Source: Amniculibacterium aquaticum (GTDB lineage: Bacteria > Bacteroidota > Bacteroidia > Flavobacteriales > Weeksellaceae). Taken from it: 64,000 nucleotides of DNA. Positions 24,615 to 32,676 of the stretch are shown here, one piece after another. The stretch is taken from assembly GCF_003852705.1 (NCBI RefSeq), contig NZ_REFA01000015.1:1-64000 (forward strand). The letters are read 5' to 3'. The stretch's first letter is position 1; each line of letters opens with the position of its first letter. Position numbers and translations under genes: made by a program. Below the pieces are notes generated by a model, which saw nothing but the letters and a program-made list of their open reading frames with translations, made no database searches and was not told where the DNA came from.

Positions 24615-25232
24615 ATGAAGAAGTTAAGTCAGTTGTTTTTTATGCTTTCGTTTACGCTTTTTTTTAGTCAAGAAAAAAAGATGATCGATCACACCTACAC
24701 GGTATTTAAGAATCTTCAACCCAATGAGAAGTTTGATTGTTGGGCAGTTTATTTTTTTGATGGTGACAATTTGCATCAATTAAAACAATACGGCGGGAAA
24801 AAGAAGAATGAAGTCTCGGATAAAGGGTTTCTACAATCGCCAATCGACCATTCCTACTATTACATCGTTACCGAAAAAGGAAATACCAAAAATGTAATTA
24901 CCGATAACGAAGGTTTGAAAAAATTCATTGGGAAAATCGATAATGCCTACGAAGCTGCTGCCATGATGCTGCTAAAAGGTTATTTTATAGATGAAGAATA
25001 CCAAAGTGTTGCAGGATCCTTTGTGGAGGGCAAAGAGAATTATCAATTAGAAATGGGCTTGGTTTCTTCTGAAAATTGCCCATTTGCCAAGAAAAGCTAT
25101 ACTCTTTTTGTGGACAAAACAACGGGCTTGCTGTTGGATCTCAAGGAAGGGACGGTCTATTTCGAAAAGTACCGAAAAGAATGCAAGAACAACCCGCATC
25201 AACAATACAAACTCAACATAAAAAAGCCTTAG
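24615..25232 (+). CDS. Secreted hypothetical protein
   Basis: 205-aa protein with a signal peptide (MKKLSQLFFMLSFTLFFSQ) and a soluble mature part rich in Lys and aromatic residues. It has three cysteines (FDCWAVYFF, SENCPFAKK, RKECKNN). No family recognised. It lies 10 bp after manC, so may be in the same transcript. The stop codon is inside the left arm of a strong terminator (25219-25248). Confidence 0.6.
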   Translation: MKKLSQLFFMLSFTLFFSQEKKMIDHTYTVFKNLQPNEKFDCWAVYFFDGDNLHQLKQYGGKKKNEVSDKGFLQSPIDHSYYYIVTEKGNTKNVITDNEGLKKFIGKIDNAYEAAAMMLLKGYFIDEEYQSVAGSFVEGKENYQLEMGLVSSENCPFAKKSYTLFVDKTTGLLLDLKEGTVYFEKYRKECKNNPHQQYKLNIKKP

Positions 25233-25248
25233 CGATAAGGCTTTTTTT
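25219..25248 (+). terminator. Terminator embedding the stop codon of the preceding gene
   Basis: AGCCTTA/TAAGGCT hairpin with flanking A and T runs (25219-25248). The TAG stop at 25230-25232 is at the loop. Confidence 0.8.
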
Positions 25249-25255
25249 CATGATT

Positions 25256-25702
25256 TTATTTTAAAATTTGCTTGCTGTGGTTTTTGGTATTTACCTTTTC
25301 TATAACTTCGGTGCAGATGCCGTTTTCGTCAAATAAAAAAGTGGTTCTAACGATGCCCATAAACTCCCGACCCATAAATTTTTTAAGTTGCCAAACCCCG
25401 AAAAGAGTGCATATTTCTCGATTTTCATCGGCAATTAAATCGTAGGGGAAAGAAAATTTATCATGAAATTTTTTCTGATTTTTAATTGGATCTGCGGAGA
25501 CTCCTAAGATTTCAAATCCTTTGTTTTTTAAAGATAAATAATTTTCGCTCAGATTGCAGGCTTCTGCAGTGCAACCGGGTGTGTTGGCTTTTGGGTAGAA
25601 AAAAATCACCAATTTTTTGCCTAAAAATTGCACAGATTTTATTTCAATTCCGTCTTGGTTCAGTCCAGAAAATTCGGGTAATGCATCGTTTACTTTCAAC
25701 AT
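25256..25702 (-). CDS. bcp: Thioredoxin-dependent thiol peroxidase (Bcp/PrxQ)
   Basis: 148-aa atypical peroxiredoxin reducing H2O2 and alkyl hydroperoxides. The peroxidatic Cys44 in NTPGCTAEACN and the resolving Cys49 five residues later are the PrxQ-alpha pattern. The second block FPYDLIADENREICTLFGVW and MGREFMGIVRTTFLFDENG complete the family. Cytoplasmic. Convergent with the 24615-25232 gene, sharing the terminator region. Confidence 0.94.
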   Translation of the reverse strand: MLKVNDALPEFSGLNQDGIEIKSVQFLGKKLVIFFYPKANTPGCTAEACNLSENYLSLKNKGFEILGVSADPIKNQKKFHDKFSFPYDLIADENREICTLFGVWQLKKFMGREFMGIVRTTFLFDENGICTEVIEKVNTKNHSKQILK

Positions 25703-25795
25703 AATTTTTTGATTTTATTCAAAGTTAGTCCTTTTTCTGTCGAATATAAAATGAGGATTAATAAAGATTGAATATTTTTGTAAAAAGTAGAAATT

Positions 25796-26413
25796 ATGAC
25801 CAAAAAAGAAAGAGCAAAAATTGTAATGGAAGAATTGGAAAAATGTTTTCCTGTAGTAGGCATACCGTTGGATCATACAAATCCCTATGAATTATTGGTA
25901 GCCGTTGCTCTATCTGCGCAAACCACCGATAAAAAGGTTAATGAAGTTACGCCTGAACTTTTTCGCATAGCCGGAACGCCCGAAAAAATGGCGGCTTTAG
26001 AAGTCTTTGAAATTAAAGAACTAATCAAAGAAATCGGCTTGTCCAATACCAAAGCCAAAAACCTAAAACTGATGGCCGAACAATTGGTAGAAAGGCACGG
26101 TTCCGAAGTTCCACAAAATTTTGAAGACTTAGAAAATCTTGCAGGTGTAGGCCATAAAACAGCGTCTGTTGTCATGAGCCAGGCCTTTGGTATTCCTGCT
26201 TTTCCTGTGGACACCCACATCCATCGACTGATGATACAGTGGAAACTGACTGCAGGTAAAAATGTTACTGAAACAGAAAAAGACGCCAAAAAATTGTTTC
26301 CAAAATCCTCTTGGAACAAGCTTCATATTCAAATAATACTTTATGGAAGAGAGTACTCTCCGGCTCGTGGAAAAGGAAAAGACTACATTACTCCGCTATT
26401 GTTTGGGAGCTAA
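25796..26413 (+). CDS. nth: Endonuclease III-like DNA glycosylase lacking the Fe-S site
   Basis: 205-aa HhH-GPD DNA glycosylase/AP lyase for oxidised pyrimidines. The helix-hairpin-helix LAGVGHKTASVV carries the catalytic Lys121, and FPVDTHIHR carries Asp139, matching E. coli K120/D138. Unlike E. coli Nth, the C-terminus (IILYGREYSPARGKGKDY to the end) has no cysteines, so the [4Fe-4S] loop CX6CX2CX5C is absent. The 3' end overlaps the convergent 26396-26650 gene by 18 bp. Confidence 0.92.
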   Translation: MTKKERAKIVMEELEKCFPVVGIPLDHTNPYELLVAVALSAQTTDKKVNEVTPELFRIAGTPEKMAALEVFEIKELIKEIGLSNTKAKNLKLMAEQLVERHGSEVPQNFEDLENLAGVGHKTASVVMSQAFGIPAFPVDTHIHRLMIQWKLTAGKNVTETEKDAKKLFPKSSWNKLHIQIILYGREYSPARGKGKDYITPLLFGS

Positions 26414-26650
26414 ATAATCTTTTTTATTCAAATGATAGATTTGAACAAAACAAATGATTAAATTCGGAATGATAACCGGCCAATACATTGCCGAAATCTG
26501 ACCTTCTCCTTTCATGATGCCATAAGTAACAAAAAGTGAACAGCCAATAAAATTGATGATCCTAATTTTTTTTACATCCTTCATCATGAAACTTAGCACC
26601 ACAAATAACGATGCCCCATACCCCATAAAATCTGAAATTTCTGTGCCCAT
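26396..26650 (-). CDS. Small membrane protein, YgjV/SemiSWEET-like
   Basis: 84-aa protein with three hydrophobic helices: FMGYGASLFVVLSFMM, INFIGCSLFVTYGIM and YWPVIIPNLIICFVQIY. The pattern GYGASL...KDVKKIRIINFIG...VTYG...P-x-I-x-x-N resembles small three-helix proteins grouped with YgjV or the SemiSWEET/MtN3 sugar-transporter fold, which work as dimers. Assignment is tentative. Convergent with and overlapping nth by 18 bp. Confidence 0.65.
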   Translation of the reverse strand: MGTEISDFMGYGASLFVVLSFMMKDVKKIRIINFIGCSLFVTYGIMKGEGQISAMYWPVIIPNLIICFVQIYHLNKKDYLAPKQ

Positions 26651-26781
26651 AAATTGTTTTTTACCATAAATAATCTACTGTAAAATAAAATAATATATTT
26701 GAATTACAGAAAGATGCGTGTCAAAAATATGAAAAATTCACTCTGCCAAAAAGTCACCATTGTATTTTGGTAAAGAATTTG

Positions 26782-26789
26782 TAACTTTG
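26782..26789 (+). promoter_or_regulatory. -7 box of the clpC promoter
   Basis: TAACTTTG fits TAnnTTTG, 44 bp upstream of the clpC start codon. Confidence 0.55.
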
Positions 26790-26833
26790 AGAAAGTCGAG
26801 GAATTCCTCAACGATAAAATCAAGAGCAAAATT

Positions 26834-29353
26834 ATGGATTATAAATTTTCTGAAGGTTTGGACCAAGTGTTCAAACAAAGTAAAAGCGAAGCAAAACGAT
26901 TGAGAAGTGAGTTTCTTAATACGGAACATTTGCTGTTAGGAATCATCGAAACAGAAAATTCCGCAAAAGATATTTTGATTTCGTTACAAGCGGATCTTCC
27001 TCAGATTCGTCGAAAGATTGAAACCATGAATGCCACCAATCCCAATCCTTTTTCTGGAGCGGTTGCCAATATTTCTTTAACAAAAATGGCAGATCAAGCC
27101 GTAAAAAGAGCCGAATTGGAAAGAAGGCAATATCAAGGTGCCGAGATCAATACGGTGCATCTGTTGTTGGGCATTCTTTTTAAACAGGAAGATCCGGTTA
27201 CCAATATTTTAGGTGCTTACGACATCGATTACGAAAAAGCCACTCAAGAATACAGAACCATGCTAAAAAACCTTGGACAAAGTCCTAAAATGAGCGCCTA
27301 CGACGACGATGAAGAAAGGGATGAATACGGGCAAATGAGAAAACCTTTGGGCACCATTGCTGCAGGAAAAAGCAAGACCCCAACCTTAGATAATTTTGGT
27401 AGGGATCTAACTGCCTTGGCAAGAGATGGAAAATTGGATCCTGTAATTGGTAGAGAAAAAGAAATAGAACGCGTTTCTCAAATTCTTTCCAGAAGAAAGA
27501 AAAATAACCCGTTGCTTATCGGTGAACCGGGTGTAGGAAAATCGGCCATTGCTGAAGGTTTGGCTTTAAGAATCCAACAGAAAAAAGTGTCCCGTGTTTT
27601 GTACAACAAAAGGGTGATCACTTTGGATTTGGCCAGCCTTGTTGCCGGAACCAAATACCGTGGACAATTCGAGGAAAGAATGAAAGCCATCATGACCGAA
27701 TTGGAGAAAAATAGAGATGTCATCTTGTTTATCGACGAGTTGCACACCATTGTTGGTGCGGGAAGTTCTACAGGAAGTTTGGATGCTTCCAACATGTTCA
27801 AACCGGCATTGGCAAGGGGAGAGGTGCAATGCATTGGAGCAACAACTTTGGACGAATACCGTCAATACATCGAGAAAGATGGCGCTTTGGAAAGACGATT
27901 CCAAAAAGTAATGGTAGAACCGACTTCCATTGCAGAAACCATCCTGATTCTAAACCAAATCAAAGACAAATACGAAGAGCATCACAATGTGATATACACA
28001 CCAGAAGCGATTACGGCTTGTGTCAATCTAACCTCCAGATACATCACCGATCGTTTCCTTCCGGACAAAGCCATCGATGCTTTGGACGAAGCCGGATCCA
28101 GAGTGTACATCAAAAACATGAAAGTACCTTCCACCATCATCGAAAATGAGAAAAAAATCGAAGAGATTAAAGATCAAAAACACGATGCGGTAAAAAGACA
28201 AGATTATCTTGAGGCCAGAAAGTTGAAAGATGAAGAAGAAAGACTGCAAAGGGAACTTGCCGTAGCTCAAGAAGAATGGGACAAAGAAGTAAAAGAGAAA
28301 AAAGAAACCGTAACCGAGGAAAATGTAGCTGAAGTGGTTTCTATGATGAGTGGAGTGCCGGTAACCAAAGTGGGGAAAAACGAGTTGGACAAACTGGCTC
28401 AAATGGACAATAAACTGAACGGAAAAGTGATCGGTCAGGAAGACGCTGTGAAAAAAGTGGTGAAAGCCATTCAAAGAAATCGCGCCGGCTTGAAAGATCC
28501 CAACCATCCAATTGGTACATTTATTTTCCTAGGAACAACAGGGGTCGGAAAAACCGAATTGGCAAAAGTAATGGCAAAAGAACTGTTCGATTCCGACGAT
28601 GCTTTGATCCGTATCGATATGTCCGAGTACATGGAAAAATTTGCCGTTTCCCGATTGGTTGGAGCGCCTCCAGGATATGTTGGTTATGAAGAAGGAGGGC
28701 AACTGACAGAAGCCGTAAGAAGAAAACCGTATTCTGTAGTTCTTTTGGATGAGATAGAAAAAGCACACCCGGATGTATTCAATATTTTATTGCAAATATT
28801 GGATGAAGGTCATGTAACGGACTCTTTGGGTAGAAAAATTGACTTTAGAAATACCATCATCATCCTTACCTCTAACATCGGAACCCGAGATTTAAAAGAT
28901 TTTGGAGATGGGGTAGGCTTTGGCACAACAGCCAAAAAAACCACTTCGGATGCACGAGCCAGAAGTACCATAGAAAATGCTTTGAAAAAGGCTTTTGCAC
29001 CGGAATTCCTCAACAGAATTGATGATATTATCATCTTCAACTCGTTGGTACAAGACGATATCAGAAAGATCATCGATTTAGAACTTTCCAAATTGTACAA
29101 ACGATTAGAAGCTCTTGGGTACCAAGTAGAATTGACGGACGAAGCCAAAGATTTTATCGTAGAAAAAGGCTGGGACAAAGATTTTGGAGCACGACCTCTG
29201 AAGAGAGCCATTCAAAAATACATTGAAGATCTTTTGGCCGATTTGTTGGTCAACAAACAAATTGTTGAAGGAGAATCCTTGGTTTTGGAGCTGAATGAAG
29301 CTAAAGATGCTCTGCAAAAAAAAGAGAAAAAAAGCAAAAAAACAGAAGGATAG
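26834..29353 (+). CDS. clpC: AAA+ unfoldase ClpC
   Basis: 839-aa Hsp100 ATPase that unfolds substrates for ClpP. It has two Clp_N repeats (residues 1-145), first AAA+ module with Walker A GEPGVGKS (231-238) and Walker B VILFIDELH, a UVR-like middle segment (DYLEARKLKDEEERLQREL), and a second AAA+ module with GTTGVGKTE and VVLLDEIEKAHPDVFN. The C-terminal D2-small domain ends in a lysine-rich tail. Length is typical. Monocistronic. Confidence 0.96.
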   Translation: MDYKFSEGLDQVFKQSKSEAKRLRSEFLNTEHLLLGIIETENSAKDILISLQADLPQIRRKIETMNATNPNPFSGAVANISLTKMADQAVKRAELERRQYQGAEINTVHLLLGILFKQEDPVTNILGAYDIDYEKATQEYRTMLKNLGQSPKMSAYDDDEERDEYGQMRKPLGTIAAGKSKTPTLDNFGRDLTALARDGKLDPVIGREKEIERVSQILSRRKKNNPLLIGEPGVGKSAIAEGLALRIQQKKVSRVLYNKRVITLDLASLVAGTKYRGQFEERMKAIMTELEKNRDVILFIDELHTIVGAGSSTGSLDASNMFKPALARGEVQCIGATTLDEYRQYIEKDGALERRFQKVMVEPTSIAETILILNQIKDKYEEHHNVIYTPEAITACVNLTSRYITDRFLPDKAIDALDEAGSRVYIKNMKVPSTIIENEKKIEEIKDQKHDAVKRQDYLEARKLKDEEERLQRELAVAQEEWDKEVKEKKETVTEENVAEVVSMMSGVPVTKVGKNELDKLAQMDNKLNGKVIGQEDAVKKVVKAIQRNRAGLKDPNHPIGTFIFLGTTGVGKTELAKVMAKELFDSDDALIRIDMSEYMEKFAVSRLVGAPPGYVGYEEGGQLTEAVRRKPYSVVLLDEIEKAHPDVFNILLQILDEGHVTDSLGRKIDFRNTIIILTSNIGTRDLKDFGDGVGFGTTAKKTTSDARARSTIENALKKAFAPEFLNRIDDIIIFNSLVQDDIRKIIDLELSKLYKRLEALGYQVELTDEAKDFIVEKGWDKDFGARPLKRAIQKYIEDLLADLLVNKQIVEGESLVLELNEAKDALQKKEKKSKKTEG

Positions 29354-29382
29354 TTAAGATAATTTAGTCCGAAATTAATCAC

Positions 29383-29390
29383 TATCTTTG
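29383..29390 (+). promoter_or_regulatory. -7 box upstream of the bacilliredoxin gene
   Basis: TATCTTTG fits TAnnTTTG, 57 bp upstream of the start. Confidence 0.55.
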
Positions 29391-29446
29391 CAACTTAAAA
29401 TTGTTATACAGCAAATATTTAGTTTAATTTAATATACAAGTACACT

Positions 29447-29857
29447 ATGTATCCACAAGAACTTGTTTTGCCTATGAAGGCAGAACTTACAGATAAAGGC
29501 TTCCAAGACCTTACAACAGCTGAAGCGGTAAATGAAGCTATGAAAAAATCAGGAACCACTTTGGTAATGATAAACTCCGTTTGCGGATGTGCAGCTGGTG
29601 CAGCTAGACCGGGAGTTGTGATGTCATTGACCGGCGAGAAAAAACCTGAAAATTTATTGACGGTTTTCGCGGGTTTTGATAACGACGCTGTTGCTGAAGC
29701 TAGAAAATTTATGGCACCATTCCCGCCAAGTTCTCCAAGTATTGCTCTTTTCAAAGACGGAGAATTGGTACACATGTTGGAAAGACACCACATCGAAGGG
29801 AATCCGGCAGAAGCGATTGCAGCCAATCTTTATGCTGCTTTCGAAGAGTATTGCTAA
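29447..29857 (+). CDS. BrxA/BrxB family bacilliredoxin
   Basis: 136-aa thioredoxin-like protein of the YphP/YqiW (DUF1094) family with the active-site CGC motif at Cys46-Gly47-Cys48 (NSVCGCAAGAARPG). In Bacillus these remove bacillithiol from proteins; Bacteroidota members are homologous, but their thiol partner is uncertain. The ending GNPAEAIAANLYAAFEEYC carries a last-residue cysteine, as in the family. Followed by a strong terminator. Confidence 0.92.
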   Translation: MYPQELVLPMKAELTDKGFQDLTTAEAVNEAMKKSGTTLVMINSVCGCAAGAARPGVVMSLTGEKKPENLLTVFAGFDNDAVAEARKFMAPFPPSSPSIALFKDGELVHMLERHHIEGNPAEAIAANLYAAFEEYC

Positions 29858-29875
29858 ATCTCACACAACACGAAT

Positions 29876-29907
29876 AAAACCGCAAAGAAATTGCGGTTTT
29901 TTTATTT
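29876..29907 (+). terminator. Terminator after the bacilliredoxin gene
   Basis: AAAACCGCAA/TTGCGGTTTT hairpin followed by TTTATTTTT. Confidence 0.85.
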
Positions 29908-29915
29908 TTACAATC

Positions 29916-30650
29916 ATGGAAAACGACATCATAACCCACCTCAAAATCATTCAAAATCGCATCAATTTGGCATGCGAAAAAGCCAACAGACAACCTTCGG
30001 AAGTGCAATTGTTGCTGGCAACAAAAACCGTAAAACCAGATCGTATAAAACAGGCTGTTAATGCCGGTTATCAATTGATCGCTGAAAATAAAATTCAGGA
30101 GCTAAAAGAAAAATATGAGGCGTTACAAGAGACTCCTCATCAATCTCATTTTATTGGGCATTTGCAAACCAATAAAATCAAAGAAGTTATACGATACGGC
30201 GTAACTTGTATTCAGTCCGTGGATCGATTGGATTTGGCCGAAAAACTACAAGCACGATTGGAAATGGAAGACAAAAATGTGGACATCCTTATCCAAGTGA
30301 ACACTTCCAATGAAGACAGCAAATTTGGTGCAGCTCCAGAAAATGTCTTAGATCTTACCCAAGCCATTGCCAAGCTGGATCGCATCCACATCAAAGGATT
30401 GATGACCATTGGGCTTTTTTCTGATGATGAATCTAAAGTAAGGCCGTGTTTTCAGTTGTTAAAAAAAATTCAACAAGAAATTAATGACGCCAATATCCCA
30501 AATGTAGAAATGAAAGAGCTTTCTATGGGAATGTCTGGGGATTTGGAAATCGCCATAGAAGAAGGAGCTACCATTGTTAGAGTGGGAACTGCAATTTTTG
30601 GAAAAAGAATTTATCCCGATTCTTATTATTGGAATGAAGGTCAAGGCTAA
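29916..30650 (+). CDS. YggS-family PLP homeostasis protein
   Basis: 244-aa fold-type III PLP-binding protein (YggS/PROSC). The PLP lysine is K37 in LLLATKTVKP. Other family blocks: FIGHLQTNKIKEV, IQSVDRLDLAEKL, VNTSNEDSKFGAAPENV, GLMTIG, ELSMGMSGDLEIAIEEGATIVRVG-type phosphate site. Acts in the cytoplasm in vitamin B6 balance; it is not a catalytic enzyme. The ATG at 29916 follows the bacilliredoxin terminator directly, so the upstream in-frame extension is rejected. Confidence 0.93.
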   Translation: MENDIITHLKIIQNRINLACEKANRQPSEVQLLLATKTVKPDRIKQAVNAGYQLIAENKIQELKEKYEALQETPHQSHFIGHLQTNKIKEVIRYGVTCIQSVDRLDLAEKLQARLEMEDKNVDILIQVNTSNEDSKFGAAPENVLDLTQAIAKLDRIHIKGLMTIGLFSDDESKVRPCFQLLKKIQQEINDANIPNVEMKELSMGMSGDLEIAIEEGATIVRVGTAIFGKRIYPDSYYWNEGQG

Positions 30651-30766
30651 TTTTTCATTTATGAGATTATGATTTTAAGTTTAAAACAAAGTGTGTCAGA
30701 GTTTTATATTGCTTTTTATGTTAAATTAAAAAAGTTTAAATTAGGGCACACGAAAGAACTATAATT

Positions 30767-32017
30767 ATGAATTTTGAAGAAATGATGAGACCCGAGTCTC
30801 AAATGATGTCCTTAGGATATCAACCCCATTTGTCCGAGGGAGCAATTAAGTGCCCCATTTTCCAAACCTCTACTTTTGTTTTTAAAAATGCAGAAGAAGG
30901 AAAGGCTTTTTTCGAATTGGCTTATGGACTTAGAGAGTCCAATCCTAACGAAGAAATGGGATTGATCTATTCTCGATTAAACAATCCCAATTTGGAAATT
31001 TTAGAAAACCGCTTGTCTGTATGGGACAAGGCGGATGATTGTGCTACTTTTATTTCCGGAATGGCGGCCATTTCGACCGTACTTTTAGAGTTTCTAAAAC
31101 CAGGAGACCTTTTGGTGTATAGCGAACCTTTGTACGGCGGGACCGAGCATTATATCACATCGTATTTACCATCAATAGGGGTCGAAGTCCTTCCTTTCCG
31201 ACCGGGTGAAGAGCTTACTTCCTTGCATGAAAAAATTAAAAACACAGGAAAAGCCGATCGATTGGCCATGATCTACATAGAAACTCCTGCCAACCCAACC
31301 AATGTTTTAATCGACATTGCAGCGTGTAGAAAAGTGGCGGACGGTTTTGGAAACGAAAGAAAAGTAATCTTAGCGGTGGACAACACCTATATGGGGCCCA
31401 TCTGGCAACACCCATTGCAGCACGGTGCCGACTTGTCTATTTATTCGGCAACCAAATATATCGGTGGACATTCCGACCTGATTGCAGGTGCCGTTTGTGC
31501 CAATATAGAACTGATCCAAAGGATCAAAGTACAAAGAACTTTCTTAGGAAATATGCTTTCGCCGTTTACCGCTTGGTTGATGCTGAGAAGCTTGGAAACT
31601 TTGAAAATAAGAATGGAAAAAGCAGCTGAAAATGCTGAAAAAGTCAATGCTTTTTTATCCAACCATCCCAAAGTGGAGAAAACCTATTATCTGGGAAATT
31701 TAAAAAATGGAGATGCTGAATTTGAGACCTATCAAAAGCAATATTCATCGGCTGGAGCCATGATTTCTTTTGATGTCATTGGTGGAGAAAAAGAAGCTTT
31801 CATTTTGTTGAACAATTTGAAAATGATAAAATTGGCAGTTAGTCTTGGTGGAACTGAATCTTTGATCGAGCATCCAAAAACCATGACACATTCCAGTTTG
31901 CCAAAAGACTTGGCCGATCATCTGCAAATTACCGACAAATTGGTAAGGCTTTCAGTAGGTATTGAGCATTACGAAGACATCATCGCCGATATTTCTCAGG
32001 CCTTGGATAAAATATAA
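30767..32017 (+). CDS. Cys/Met metabolism PLP-dependent enzyme
   Basis: 416-aa member of the cystathionine gamma-synthase / methionine gamma-lyase family. The PLP lysine is K230 in SIYSATKYIGGHSD; substrate-binding blocks are YSRLNNPNLEILENR, SGMAAISTVLL, YGGTEHYI and SLGGTESLIEHP...VRLSVGIEH. Fold-type I, tetramer in the family. Sequence alone does not decide between lyase and synthase; the residue pattern YGGTEHY and ESNPNEE insertion suggests a methionine gamma-lyase-like branch, with low certainty. Confidence 0.85.
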   Translation: MNFEEMMRPESQMMSLGYQPHLSEGAIKCPIFQTSTFVFKNAEEGKAFFELAYGLRESNPNEEMGLIYSRLNNPNLEILENRLSVWDKADDCATFISGMAAISTVLLEFLKPGDLLVYSEPLYGGTEHYITSYLPSIGVEVLPFRPGEELTSLHEKIKNTGKADRLAMIYIETPANPTNVLIDIAACRKVADGFGNERKVILAVDNTYMGPIWQHPLQHGADLSIYSATKYIGGHSDLIAGAVCANIELIQRIKVQRTFLGNMLSPFTAWLMLRSLETLKIRMEKAAENAEKVNAFLSNHPKVEKTYYLGNLKNGDAEFETYQKQYSSAGAMISFDVIGGEKEAFILLNNLKMIKLAVSLGGTESLIEHPKTMTHSSLPKDLADHLQITDKLVRLSVGIEHYEDIIADISQALDKI

Positions 32018-32027
32018 TTAAAAATAA

Positions 32028-32058
32028 AGCGGAGATTTCTAGATGAAGTCTCCGCTAA
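32028..32058. terminator. Bidirectional terminator
   Basis: AGCGGAGA (32028-32035) and TCTCCGCT (32049-32056) form a perfect stem between convergent genes; T-rich on the plus side. Confidence 0.8.
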
Positions 32059-32077
32059 TATTTTTATTGAATCGTTT

Positions 32078-32578
32078 TTACAAATCGAAAGAAGCACCAA
32101 TGGTAAAGTTGAATTGGTTGTTCAGATTGTGGAACAATTTGTTCTTGTCGCTGTATTTGGCAAAAGGAAACTGTACTTCAGAGAATACGCCAAAACCTTT
32201 GTCAAAGAAATAACGAGCACCAATATGTCCTCCAAAATTTTTAAGTCCAAGATCCAAACCTGGGTACACATCAATATTAGAAGGCAATTTCAATACAGAA
32301 CCTAAGTTGGCATTGAATCTTACTTTTGCATCAATTCGGTCTCCGAAATCAGGTTTTACACCGGCAATTTCATCAACACCAAGCAAGTAGCTCATTTGTG
32401 CTCCGATGGAGAAGCTTTCTCCCAAACCATAATCCACACCGGCCAAAACTCCAGTTCCACCTTTTTGGAAATTAGCGGCCAATTGTCCTTTTACATCTCC
32501 TTTGCCTTTGTACGCTACGGTCTGTGCATTGGATAATCCAAATATTGCCAATGCAGCTACAAAAAATACTTTTTTCAT
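32078..32578 (-). CDS. Small outer-membrane beta-barrel-like protein (DUF6646-type)
   Basis: 166-aa protein with a signal peptide (MKKVFFVAALAIFGLSNAQ) and a mature part of alternating, aromatic-ended beta strands ending in the barrel-like C-terminus FTIGASFDL. It is paralogous to the protein at 42856-43296: both have AYKGKGD/AYTGKGD, VDYGLGESFSIGA/FDYGLSKIISIGA, DVYPGLDLG and HIGARYFF/HIGVRYFF blocks. Outer-membrane location is inferred. Function unknown. Confidence 0.75.
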   Translation of the reverse strand: MKKVFFVAALAIFGLSNAQTVAYKGKGDVKGQLAANFQKGGTGVLAGVDYGLGESFSIGAQMSYLLGVDEIAGVKPDFGDRIDAKVRFNANLGSVLKLPSNIDVYPGLDLGLKNFGGHIGARYFFDKGFGVFSEVQFPFAKYSDKNKLFHNLNNQFNFTIGASFDL

Positions 32579-32664
32579 AATTTATATTAAAAATTTTACG
32601 GCACAAAGATACATATTTGAATGATGAAATAAAAAAGGTTAAAATGAAGTATCAACTTATTGCT

Positions 32665-32672
32665 TAATTTTG
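32665..32672 (+). promoter_or_regulatory. -7 box immediately upstream of uvrB
   Basis: TAATTTTG fits TAnnTTTG and ends 4 bp before the uvrB ATG, implying a very short or leaderless 5' end. Confidence 0.5.
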
Positions 32673-32676
32673 CAAA

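Noticed and set aside
30651-30766. Possible riboswitch before the Cys/Met PLP enzyme
   Set aside because: Only a short GTGTG/CACAC pairing is seen; no known SAM or other aptamer core.
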